DNA of 64,000 nt, taken from Cocos nucifera. Lineage: Eukaryota > Streptophyta > Magnoliopsida > Arecales > Arecaceae. Under the pieces are notes generated by a model, which was given only the letters and a program-made list of their open reading frames with translations, was not told where the DNA came from and did no database searches. The stretch is taken from assembly GCA_006176705.1 (NCBI GenBank), contig QRFJ01000780.1:1054001-1118000 (forward strand), in the 5' to 3' direction. Numbering within the stretch: position 1 is the stretch's first letter; every line of letters begins with the position of its first letter. The translations under genes and the position numbers were made by a program. Shown piece after piece: positions 31,966 through 43,470 of the stretch.

Positions 31966-33389
31966 AAATCAAGTTAAATCTGTATAATATATTTTCTTAA
32001 TCAAAAGAGAGAGTGACATGAATTGCAAGAAAGAATTCCTTCTTACGAGGCATCTTTTTAAGAGGAAGGTGGACTTATCATTTTGGACTTTATTTTTTGA
32101 ATATTTTTTTCTTTTTATATTTTTCACTACTATAATGTGATTTATTGGTACTTATTTTGGATCTTGGGTCGGCATATTTGATTTGTATTGAAAACTTATT
32201 GTTCTACATTGTATTGGAGCGAGATTGGAGTGTAGCCAAGCATATAACTTCAATTAAATTCATCTAAAACACAACCTTCAAAATAATTTTTCAAAGAGCA
32301 ACTTAATTATTGGTGGTTTTGAAGATAATTGGTCCACATGATTGTAGAATTTTCAATAATTCATTGTATATTTCCAAATATATGGACTTTATTTTAATTC
32401 CATTTTCATATTATGATAGCTGATTTCATCAATATCAACATGATCATTTTTGCTACCACTTTTCTACTTCCTAAGTTAAATAATACCAGCTATCAAAATC
32501 TAGAAGGACAAGATTTGTGGAATATTTTGGAAGAGTCGAGAATAATGCCATTGGATACTCTTGATAATGAGGTTGCAAGAAGAAAGTATATTTTTAAATA
32601 AAAAAAATTATAAGAATTATCTAAGCTATAATTGATACAAAGAATTATCTTAATATATAGGATATATATTAACCAAAGAAAATATAGAATATTCTTACTG
32701 CCATTCACTTAAGATCTATATATTAAGGTGAGACATCAAAATGTTCTCAAACAAAAATTACCTAAAGAGTGTGTTTTAGTCATAGATTTTCCCAAATATC
32801 AAGGAAGTGCATAATTGGTTCAAACGTAAAGATTTAAAGAAAGGGGTGCTTGATCAGTTAAAGGCTAGACCATGTTCAGAAGAAATTTTAGAGTATGATG
32901 AGGTTGATCCGTTCAAAGATAAACCAAATTTAAAAGAAAGTCTAGAGTAGGAGGAGCCTAATTTAAAGAATATTGTATCAAGTTTAGAAAATATCATGAT
33001 TAAAGAACCTATTAGTTTTGAAATTGCTCAAGTAAAGTCATAGAATACTATAATTATTCTAATCATAGAAATTCATATTAAGGAGTCAAATAATGTATAA
33101 GTCTTATGCCAAAACTATCCAAGATATAGATATTTCTTTTAGAGATTTAATTGGCAATAAAGAAAAAATGCTAAAGAACTTTGAAGTATCTTCAAAGATC
33201 AAGCAGTAAGAAGTATGCTTCATGTGGATGATTTATATTATATCCTAGTATACAACAAGATTTTTGGTATCCTGATTACTTTTGAAGTTACTCTAGAGTT
33301 TAAATGGTTAGAAAACTCAGGTCATGAGGATTTTATTCCAGTTTTAGGAGTCAATAATATGCTAATATATAAAGCTTATGTAGTGATCT
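31966..33389. other. Stretch with a possible copia gag fragment
   Basis: 32413-32601 (plus) encodes a 62-residue piece, LPKLNNTSYQNLEGQDLWNI then LEESRIMPLDTLDNEVARRK, that resembles the N-terminal region of copia gag with a short deletion. 32770-33415 keeps weakly open, Lys/Glu-rich frames that I do not recognise. No LTRs were found for this piece. The target of T insertion lies at its right end. Confidence 0.4.
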
Positions 33390-34960
33390 TGATAAGATCA
33401 CGATGTTGCCATTAAGACATTGTGTTTATCAGTTTAATCTAATTTCTTAAAATAATTAAAAGTACGTAGATAGCAGTGAGTCGGTCGAATTCACAGAAAA
33501 GATAGTGTTTTAGATTTAAAATCTTTAATTTTATAAAAGAAAAAGAGAGATTTTGAAAATAAAATTAAAGTCAAAAATTAAAAGTGGAATTTAAACAGTG
33601 CAGAAAGATAAATTTGGTACTAGAATCTACTATTTAGATCTTAGCATCTACTTACAGTAAAATAAAGATAATAATTAAAGTATAAAAATTAAATTATAAT
33701 AAAAATAAAGAGCATAAAATTAAAGAGTACAAAAATAAATATTACATTAATTAAAAAATTTATAATTTAAATACATAAAATTTAAAAAAAAATAAAATAA
33801 AATAGATTGATCTCTGATCTTAGATCGACGTTGGCAGAAAGATGGTGTTGAAGCCACACTCTTTTTCTCAGCACCAGTTGTCTCGAAGCAGTCGTTAATT
33901 CAAAGCTTGGCTCTATCATGTACCAAAGCTTCACCTTAATCGAAGACAATGAATTCTGGAGGCTTGGGGTCTTATTATAGGTGTTGGAGGGTTGAAGTTT
34001 TTTGTTGCAGGCAATATGGGACTAAGAAGAGTTTTGATCGGCATTTATACAAGAATTTGAGTAAAATTTGGATTAAAATAGCTTCTAGACGAATCTAGTG
34101 AAGTTTGGTGAAATTTGGCCGTTCAATAGAAATCTAACGATCCAAAAATCTTCAAAATCGGATGTGTATAAGCCAAGATCAGGTCTGATTAAGTTATGGC
34201 CGTCTGATCACATTAATCAAGAGGAAATCTGATCGTTGATCACATGTTGGATGTTCTGATCACCGTCGGGAGCTCTGTCAGCCATTGGATCTAAGTTTGG
34301 AGTGAGCGCTACCGTTCGATCGTGCAAATGAGCTTGATGGAGTTTGAATTAAACTTAAAAAACATCCCCACCGTCCAATCTTGACTGCAAGCTACCATAG
34401 CCTTTCGATCGCGCACTTATTGTTCCCATGGATCATGTGGATCAAGTATACCGTACACCATAACCAATTAGTACCTGTCTTTGCTACTTGAAATGATGAA
34501 AATACCCCATGAGCTGTGATAGATTTTTATAAACCCTTAAGGGTCCATGTTCATCACGTGGCAGTATGTGATTCGCTGTTTTCTACTGAGCTGGCAGTCT
34601 ATGCCTGGATCATGGACCAACTAATTGGCTTCTACGACTGAGTCGACTTTGACAGCTTGGTTTGGATTGCGGAGCCGGCTTAGCTATTTTACTTTTTTTA
34701 TTTTAAATTTTTTCTTTAAAAATTCATATCTAGTCCATTTTAGCTTCGATTTGCTTCAAACTATTTTATTATGATTAAAAAATTAAGCTCTTTTTATTGG
34801 TGATAATATTTTATTTTATTTTTTTTATTTTTAATTATTTTTAATTAATAAAAATATTAATTTTTTAAAAATATGTATAAATTGATTATTAATTTTTAAA
34901 AATAAATATAAATTAATTGATAAATTAGTATTTTTATTGATGATTTTATGATACTTATCA
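33390..34960 (-). other. T left LTR (3' in minus orientation)
   Basis: 1571 bp. It contains GAGTCGACTT and GGAGCCGGCTTAG strings at about 34640-34685, like those of U and W. No clear TATA box. Confidence 0.85.
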
Positions 34961-35751
34961 CACCTCCTAACTTAAGCTTTGCTCGTCCTTGAGTAAAGAA
35001 AGAATTTAATTTTAGATACTTTTTAACTTTAGAGTTTCGAATTTTACCTAAGTAGTTTTCAAAATGGTCATTGATATTCAGTAGAGTATAAGTGAGACAT
35101 ATCATTGGGATATTAATATTTATCAATAAAAAAATTAAGTAAAAAATATTAAATTTTTTTAATTTTTTTCTAAATCATCTTATCTTTATCTTCAAATTGT
35201 CTAAACTTTCATATGGGCAAGTGTATTGCTACTTCCGTCCTTCATTTATTGATTTTTTTATTCACATTGCCCATTTTTTAATGCGAATATCATTGTTTAC
35301 CTAGGCAACGGAATTCGATTACTCGATGAAAAACTAATATTTTTTATTTTATTTTTTATTCTTTTAATGTTGTATCACTATTGAATATCTTAACCTCTTA
35401 AGCTTTTTATTTGATCTATGTAGCGAGTCTTGAGCCAATGACTCCTAAACCAGTTGACTTTAGGGCACTATATATAGAATACCTCTCGGACTTACTAGCT
35501 CGAATCAAACATGCTACGAGTTAAGACTAGCTTTACAATGAGCTTCTTTATCCTTTCCATTTTTTGATGCGAAACTCAATGCTTGCTTAGGCAAAGAGGC
35601 CTGATTACTTAGTGAGAAGTCCTGCAAAATAAATAAAAAAATAGTAAGCAATATTTATAAAAAAAATATTTATAATTAATTTATAAAAAAATTAAAAAAA
35701 ATTAATAAAAAAATAGCATCTATTCCTTCATCGATAATGATAACAAAAATT
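34961..35751 (-). other. T interior, no genes
   Basis: 791 bp, AT-rich. Two related blocks with a TTTTTGATGCGAA-like string at about 35275-35345 and 35560-35620 suggest an internal duplication. No gag or pol similarity. Confidence 0.7.
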
Positions 35752-37314
35752 TGATAAGATCGCGATGTTGTCGTTAAGACACCGTGTTTATCAGTTTAAT
35801 TTGATTTTTTAAAATAATTAAAAGTACGTAGATAGCAGTGAGTCGGGTCAAATCCATAAGGAAGATAATATTTTAGATTTGAAATCTTTGATTTTACAAA
35901 AAAAAGAGAGATTTTAAAAATAAAATTAAAGTAAAAAATTAAAAGTTAAATTTAAATAATACAGAAAAATAAACTTAGTACTAGGATCTACTATTTAGAT
36001 CTTCGCATATACTTGCAGTAAAATAAAGAGCAATAATTAAAGTATAAAAATTAAATTAAATAAAAATAAAGAGCATAAAAATAATTATTATATTAATTAA
36101 AAAGTTCATAATTTAAATACATAAAATTTAAAAAAAAGAAAAAAAATTAAAATAGACTGATCTCTGATCTTGGATCAACGTTGGTAGAAAAATGGTGTAG
36201 AAGTCCAGCTCTTCCTCTTGACATCAGTTATCTCGAAGCAGTCGTTAATTCAAAGTCTGGCTCTATCCTGTACCAAAGCTTCACCTTAATCGAAGATAAT
36301 GAATTTTGAAAGCATGAGGTTTTATTTATAGGTGTTGGAGGGTTGAAGTTTTTTATTGCAGGCAATATGGGACTAAGAGGAGCTTTGATCGGCGTTTGTA
36401 TAAGAATTTGAGTAAAATTTAGATTAAAATAGTGTCTAGATGAATCTGATAAAGTTTGATGAAATCTGGCAATTCAATAGGAATCCAACGATCAAAAAAT
36501 CTTCAAAATCGAATGTGTATAAGCCCAGATCAGGTCGGATTAAGTTTTGATCGTCCGATCATGTTAATCAAGAGGAAATCTGGCCGTTGATCGCACGTTG
36601 GGTGTCCTAATCACCGTTGGGAGCTCTATCAGCCGTTGGATCTAAGTTTGGAGTGAGCGCTGCCATCCAATCGCCCAGATGAGCTTGATGGAGTTTGAAT
36701 TAAACCTGAAAAATATTTCTGCCATCTGATCTTGACCGCAAGCTACCGTAGCCATTCGATCGTGCACTTACTATTTCCATGGACTGCATGGATCGAGTAT
36801 ACCATACATTGCAACCAATCAGTGCCTGTCTTTGCTATTGAAATAACGAAAATATCCCATGAGCTGCGACAGATTTTTATAAACCTTTAAGGGTCTAGGT
36901 TCACCACGTGGTAGTATGTGATTCGCTGTATTCTGTTGAGCTGGCAGTCCACACCTGAATCATGGACCGACTGATCGACTTCTACAGCTGAGATGACTTT
37001 GACGGCTTGGCTTGGCTTGCAGAGCTGGCTTAGCCATTTTTCTTTTTTTTATTTTAATTTTTTTCTTTAAAAATTCATATCTAATCCATTTTATCTCAGA
37101 TTTACTTCAAACTTATTTTATTATGATAAATTTTTTTTATTAATAATAATTTTTTTTATTTTTATTATTTTTAAATTAATTTTTAAATTATTTTTTATTT
37201 AGTAAAAATATTAATTTCTTAAAAATATGTATAAATTGATTATTAATTCTTAAAAATAAATATAAATTAATTAATAAATTAATATTTTTATCAATGATTT
37301 TATGGTACTTATCA
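35752..37314 (-). other. T right LTR (5' in minus orientation)
   Basis: 1563 bp, counterpart of 33390-34960. Differences seen by eye are mostly single-base, plus small gaps in A/T runs. Confidence 0.85.
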
Positions 37315-38817
37315 GGTCTGATCATTCACAAGATGGAAGAGCTAGCTAGTTTTAAAATTGCTCAAATATATATATATATATAGATTTGTAATGAATCTTT
37401 ATTTTTGGTATCTAGCATTTTCATTTTTGTTTTGTTATTCTTTAACTTTTAATAAGGTAGGTATAATTTCAATATCAAAGTCCTTAAAGCTTAATATATT
37501 AGAATCCTAGAACCTTCTCCTCTTAATTCAAGTGATAACCACGCTCACACAATTCTCTAACCCAACCTTTGACTCATTCTCCCTCTTTCATCCCATTTTG
37601 ATCAAAGATAGAAATAAGTACTTATGGCAACTGGCAGCTTGATATGATGGTATAAGCTAGATGCTTGATACAATCTCGATGTTGTGACCATAATGTTAAT
37701 GTTGAGAGGAAGTGTCGGTGGACATTACCGACTCCAAGACATGCATCGAAGGGTTCGAATTAATAAATAAGTTGCATTGTCTAATTGTTGGTTTGATAAG
37801 TTATTGGATGTTACTATTACTACAGTAACAATAACGGTAATTACAGTGGCATTTCACATTATCAACAAGTTCAACATTGTTGGCATGAAATTCATAATAA
37901 GATGCAGTGTTGGAGTCATCACGAACTTCAATTGATTAATAAATATTTTTTGATATTTAATACTGATCTATATTAAGTTAGGTTGAGCTTTAGGCTCAAT
38001 ATACTTGAGTTTATCATTTAATGGGAGATAGGGACATTACATATTTTAGTGAGGGAGAGTGTATAGTTTTATTAAGAGGGAGAGTGTTGCTTAGAAGTAG
38101 CAACCCAAGAAGGATGGTGAATTAGTTTTTTCAAAAATTTTATAATTAAAATAAATATGTATACTAACTATCAAGTTAAAAGGGCGATTGTGTAGTGCAG
38201 AAGGAGAGATAAGTAGAGATAATTAAAAATAGATAATTACATAATTATAAATATAATAAATTTATAGTTGTTCGGTGCTCAGCATATATGTCCATTCTTT
38301 AAGTCTCTCTATTTAGGATTTCACTGTAATCCTCTTGATTACAATATCATTATTTTCATTGGAATCACAAATAATCCAACTGATTTTGCATAGGCTCACT
38401 AACCAAAACCTTTCCAACTAAACTTGCTCGACTTAGATAAATATAATCATCTAATTATGGGCTTGACAGGCTTGGACTAGCCTAAATTTTCAAGTTTTTA
38501 TACCTAAGAAACTTGTCACAAATTCAAGAATATAATAAGTAACAACTTAGAGTTCAAAAAAATGAAAACTCTTTATAGCCCAAAGAAGTCAAAGTAGATG
38601 TCTCTTGAATGCAACAACTTCCTCCTTGAATGCTTGAGAAAAGCTTGATTAAACACAATCAATGTTTTCAAGCTCTCTTCAACTAAATTAATTACTGGAA
38701 GATTGTCCTTGAATTGTCTCTTAAATATTCTTCCTTCTTTTGTTTTTGTTTTTGCTTCCTTTCTCAAAAATTCAAAAAGATCTATTTTTTCAATTGAATT
38801 CAGCACCTAAATATGTC
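37315..38817. other. Stretch without recognised gene
   Basis: Non-coding. A (TA)n run is at 37364-37382. From about 38100 the text has an LTR- or leader-like character (GGTGAATTAG then T/A-rich runs), and W2 is inserted at its right end. Nothing certain can be said. Confidence 0.35.
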
Positions 38818-38822
38818 CAAAA

Positions 38823-39724
38823 TGTTAGGATTTGATGTTTCGAATTCGATCCACAGTAGAGAAGAATCAAATCATCAAGCAGTTGAGCTAGCTTGGATAT
38901 GGGGTCAAGTCGACTTGGATTGAGATTGAGCCGGCTCGAACTACAATCGAGCTAATCCTCTCAAATAGATAAAAAGTAGAAGTTCGAACGAGACGCAGTC
39001 GAGCCAACTCGATCCCTAACAGAGCTAGCTTGACGAAGACAAATAGAATAGGATGGAATTTTCTATTTGGACTCAGATTATGATTAATCCAAAGGATCTA
39101 CGAGAGTTGCGCATGGACTACAAGATCCAGTGGCCATAGAGAACTGTGGTCATGATCTAAAAATTGGTAAACATTCTAAGACTCCATCAAGATCATGTTC
39201 GATTCATATTAGGAAAAAGAGCCCTATTAAGACTTCTATGAACTATTGAGAAAAGGATTCCCATCCTATTTAAAGGACTGAGAAATTGTAGAGCAAGAGG
39301 TGGTGCGTGTGGCGTGAGAGGCACATAAAGAGGCTCAGCTAGCCGTCGAGAGGAGCTTGGCAGAGTACCGAGTACGTGCAATCCATGAGAGAGAGAAGTA
39401 ATAAGTGCATAGCATCCAGTATGAAGGCTATGAGGGTAAAGCATTTTGTAGCTTCTGAGGGTCTCCTTGGGATTCTGAGAGAGCTTTTGTGAGGGTAGCT
39501 TCTAATTGAGAGAGATTTATGTACAGTAAGTTGAGAGTGAATGTTTTTCTCTTATACTCATTTTTTTCTTTTATAGTGGAGCTTTGCATGCACCAAAGAG
39601 ATGAGTCTTTGGGCTGATCCATGTACTTGATTGTTTTCTTATTTTATTTTTTTCTTTCTTCCTATCGTAATATCTCGGTACTAGATTCTTAATAAGTAGT
39701 ATTATAGTAGCTGATATCCTAATA
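38823..39724 (+). other. W2 5' LTR
   Basis: 902 bp, starting TGTTAGGATTTGA and ending CCTAATA. The primer site TGATATCAGAGCC (39728-39740; one base differs from the iMet complement) follows after GAT. Confidence 0.9.
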
Positions 39725-39789
39725 GATTGATATCAGAGCCAGACAGTACCAGAGCGTAGATTGCAGCAGTGGATAAAGATTGAAAAATA

Positions 39790-40550
39790 TGGAAAAGATA
39801 AGTATAATCAAGATAGAGATCAATAGATTTGATGGAAAGAGCAATTTCTCCTTGTGGCAAGTAAGGATAAAGGATGTCCTCATCCAACATGGGTTGATCG
39901 ACGTTCTCTTGAATGATGAGATGCCAGCTACCATGGAGGTGAAGGATTGAAAGCATATCCAGATGTAAGTGGTGAGCACGATCTGCTTGTACCTAGTAGA
40001 TAATGTGATGATCCATGAACTTGATGAGACTTTTCGACGGTGCTATGGTCGAAGCTTGAGGAGTTGTACATGACAAAGTCACTCACTAACATGCTATTTC
40101 TTTGGAAGCAGTTCTATCAGCTATGGATAGACGAAGGCCAGAGCATACGGAAACATCTATCCAACTTCTAGAAGATCCTCACCAATCTTCTTAGCATTGG
40201 TGAAAAATTTGAAGAGAACACCAGGATGTTGGTCTTGCTAGCATCATTTTCCTCATCGTATGAGTTCTTGGTGACTACTCTTCTAGTGAAAAAAAGCACC
40301 ATCAAGATGGACGGGGTCACTACAGTGATACTACAGAATGAGGTTCTCAGAAGGAAGAATCCAGCTTTGAGCTCAGATGGTGGTAGCTTAGCTTTGGCAG
40401 TTTCTAGAGGAGTAGAAGACAGTAGATGGAGTGGCAGAGGATCGTGAGGAGGACGATCTAGATCTAAGATGAGAGATCCTAGCAAGACTAGATGCTATAG
40501 GTGTGATAAGTTAGGACATCGAGTCAAGGATTGCCCATAACTCAGGGATT
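39790..40550 (+). pseudogene. W2 Gag with zinc knuckle
   Basis: The ATG near 39789 (MEKISIIK) matches the W1 start. There are frameshifts and stops, then SKLEELYMTKSLTNMLFLWK (about 40052-40110) and LVLLASFSSSYEFLVTTLLV. The knuckle CYRCDKLGHRVKDC (about 40493-40534) is intact as CX2CX4HX4C. Overall it is slightly more decayed than W1 gag. Confidence 0.86.
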
Positions 40551-40599
40551 GAATGAGGACTACTATAGTAACGATCAGTAGAAAGTCAGAGGATGATGT

Positions 40600-41215
40600 T
40601 CTGGAGATATCTGATGAGATATCTACTTTTTTAATACAGTGAATTTTAGATTCTGCATGCACATATTATGTTTGTTGTAGAGAGAAGCAGTTTGACTTCC
40701 TAGAAAGCAATGAGGGTACTATTTATTTATCGGATGGATTGAGCTATACGATCAGAGCATCAGAATGGTCAGTTGGAAGACACATGATGGTGCAGTGAGA
40801 AGATTGGAGAAGATCCGACACATATCCAATTTTAGGCAGAATCTTATCTCATTGAGCAGATTAGATTCAAATGACTATCTGATAGGGAGCCCAGTGTGAG
40901 GTGGAGCTTCAGGAGCCAAAAAAAGTCTAGTGCAAGGTGGAGCTTCAGGTAGAGGTGGATTAGGCACGAGATGAGAGACTTAAGAGGATGACATGCGACG
41001 TTGCAAGGTGAAATTTCTATTACCGTAGGAGACTTCCCCAAGCAAGCCTTTGGTCAGAGTGGACACAGCCATTGATGGAAGTAGGATCAAGTGGCCTGGC
41101 TCGACTTCGATGTTTCCCCATCCATGATCATTAAGTGTGCTCCAGGGCATGGGGCCAAGATGATCTCAAGCTCTCAAAGTTAGATGAAGGCCAAATATCG
41201 AGTCGAGGTAGAGAT
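40600..41215 (+). pseudogene. W2 protease stub and remaining interior
   Basis: ILDSACTYYV (about 40642-40671) is a copia protease active-site region. LEKIRHISNFRQNLI then follows at about 40810-40850. Protein similarity to pol ends near 40870; the remaining 350 bp are non-pol and end in GAGGTAGAGAT, a purine tract next to the 3' LTR. Confidence 0.65.
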
Positions 41216-42114
41216 TGTTAGGATTTAAAGCCTCAAATTTGATCCATAATAAAGAAAAATCAAATCATCAAGCAGTCGAGCTGGCTCGGATACGAAATCG
41301 AGTTAGCTCGGGCTGAGATCGAGCCAACTTCAACGATAATTAAGTTGGCTCTCTCAGGCAAACAGAAAGAAAGAGTTCGGACGAGATGTAGTTGAGCCAG
41401 CTTGATCCCTTACAGAGCCAACTCGACGGAGATGAACAGAACATGATAGAGTTTTTTGTTTAGACTCAAATTATGATTAATCCAAAGGGTCTACAAGAGT
41501 TGCACGTGGACCATCTAATCCAGTGGCTATGGAGGGCTATGGTCATAATCTAAAGATTGAAAAATATTTCAAGACTCTATCAAGATCATGTTCAACTCAT
41601 ATTAAGAGCCTTGTTAGGACTCCTGTGAACTACTGAGACGAGGATTCTCATCCTATTTAAAGGACTGAAATGCTGTGGAGTAGAAGGTGGAGCATGTGGT
41701 GTGAGAGGCACGTAGAGAGGCTCAGACAACTATCGAGAGGAGCTTAGTAGAGTATCGAGTACGTACAACCCGCGAGAGAGAGAAGTAACAGGTGCATAGC
41801 ATCCAGTGTGGAAGCTGTGAGGACAGAGCATCTTGTAGCTTCTGAGGATTTTCTTGAAATTCTGAGAGAGCTTTTATGAGGGTAGCTTCTAGTTGACAGA
41901 GATTTGTATACAGTGAGTTGAGAGTGGATGTTCTTCTCTTGTACTTATTTTTTACTTTTATAATAGTGGAGCTTTGCATGCCCCATGAAGGCGAGCCTTT
42001 AGACTAATCCACATTCTTAATTATTTTCTTATTTTATTTTCTTCTTTCTTTCTACCATAATATTTCAATACTAGATTCTTAACAGGTGGTATCAGAGTAG
42101 CTGATATCCCAACA
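41216..42114 (+). other. W2 3' LTR
   Basis: 899 bp ending CCCAACA. Contains TGGTATCAGAG at 42087-42097, 17 bases inside its 3' edge: a copy of the primer-site motif within the LTR. Confidence 0.92.
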
Positions 42115-42165
42115 CAAAATTAACTGAAGAAGGTGAGAAGACCATTGGATAGCTCAACTAATTAT

Positions 42166-42398
42166 TGTTGGCATGAGCTATACTTTCTATTTATGTAGAG
42201 TAATTAGTTACCTTAATTGTTGTAAATCTCATATAATCTGCATAACTTGATACTAGCCTATGTTAGAGTTTTTCTTTAATTGTTAGGTCCTTCATGGACA
42301 ATCCTCTATATATAACTGATGAATCTTTTGTGAATAATATACACAGTGAATGGAATTCAAGCCATTATTTGTTCTTCAACCCTTTGTCTGTTCTATCA
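42166..42398 (+). other. Z 5' LTR
   Basis: 233 bp, TGTTGGCATG to TTCTATCA, with a CTATATATAA TATA box at about 42313-42322. The 3' LTR is not in the window, so the left end is inferred from TG and the usual length. Confidence 0.75.
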
Positions 42399-42414
42399 TG
42401 GTATTAGAGCAATG
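42399..42414 (+). promoter_or_regulatory. Z primer-binding site (tRNA-iMet)
   Basis: TGGTATTAGAGCAATG directly follows the LTR; one transition from the usual TGGTATCAGAGC. Confidence 0.82.
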
Positions 42415-42469
42415 ATCCTAGGAGTATTTTTGGATCCTTGCTACATACAAACCAAAGAACCCAAAAAAA

Positions 42470-43470
42470 ATGGCTACACCAACTAATTTGGTGGAGTTGG
42501 AAAATCACAGAGAGGAGTCCACAATTGCCATTCTTGAAGATCTTACAACCACAATGACCCAGTCTCTGATCCAAAACCAATCTCTGACCCAGACCCCAGT
42601 TATAACCCATGATTTTGCTGCTGGACAGATCGATATCAAGCTAGATAGTACTAACTATGAGATGTATATCTCAGAAAAAGATAAGTTGGGATATATAAAT
42701 GGTGATCACCCTCAACTTGAACAAATAGATCCAACCTTTAAAAAATTAAGAATAGAAAATGCTACTATGAAGGGATGGTTGATCAATTTCATGGACCCTT
42801 TAGTAATTAGCAATTTTATTCATTTTTCAACCGCTAAACAAGTATGGGAGTCAATTGCTACTACTTATTTTGATAGAATTGATACATCTCAGATGTATGA
42901 ATTGAAGAGACATGTGACTCGACTGAGATAAGCTAGGGGATCCATTGAATCATATTACAATGGTCTTCAAGATTTGTGGAGGGAAATTGATTTCTGTTGT
43001 CTAAATTCGATGGTATGTGTAGGTGATAAACAGAAGTGGAATGCTCTTCTACAAGAAGATAGAGTGTATACCTTCCTTGATGGACTAGATGACAAAATAG
43101 ACAAGATTCAAAGTGATGTACTTCAACTACAGCCGTTCCCTACTATTGAATAGGCTTATGCTTATGTTCGAAGGAAAGATATCAGACAAGCAGAAATGCT
43201 CAAAGGCATAGAGGATACAATAGGCGCTGTTATGGCATCTAAAGGAATAAAAATGGAACAACCATCTATGCTGTAGATGGTCAAACCTGGGTCCTCATCT
43301 TCAAACAGTGAAAAAGCAAATGCATCTAAAAAGACTAAGGGACCAACTAAGGGAGGGAGAAATGGCTGTACTCACTATGAAAACCCAAAACATACCTATG
43401 AAACATGCTTTAAGTTACATGAGCATCTGGAATGATGGAATGAACTCGAGGCATGAAAACAAAAAGAAGC
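42470..43470 (+). pseudogene. Z Gag
   Basis: ATG at 42470 opens a 153-codon frame. It contains ITHDFAAGQIDIKLDSTNYE, a KLGYINGD string and LINFMDPLVISNFIHFSTAK, the DUF4219/UBN2-type copia gag. After a stop at 42929 (Gln to TAA) it continues through RGSIESYYNGLQDLW, YTFLDGLDDKIDKI and SDVLQLQPFPTIE to the knuckle CTHYENPKHTYETC near 43369-43410, with one Cys changed to Tyr. It would bind element RNA. Confidence 0.87.

Larger units (their letters stand above)
33390..37314 (-). mobile_element. T: non-coding LTR retroelement
   Basis: LTRs 33390-34960 (1571 bp) and 35752-37314 (1563 bp) share length, order and most sequence, each starting TGATAAG and ending CTTATCA. Flanking 5-mers GATCT and GGTCT differ by one transition. 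The 791-bp interior has no coding region. A purine run AGGAGGTG sits next to the left LTR on the minus strand, suggesting minus orientation. It is a non-autonomous element built mainly of LTR. The terminal form recalls Athila/Tat-type gypsy elements, but that is uncertain. Confidence 0.82.
38823..42114 (+). mobile_element. W2: gag-only LTR retrotransposon, second copy
   Basis: Same family as W1 in the opposite orientation. LTRs 38823-39724 and 41216-42114 (902 and 899 bp) flank a 1491-bp interior. CAAAA is duplicated at 38818-38822 and 42115-42119. The first LTR keeps its TG start; the second keeps both TG and CA. Like W1 it has gag plus a protease stub and then skips integrase, RT and RNase H, so the deletion belongs to the family rather than to one copy. 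Confidence 0.92.
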
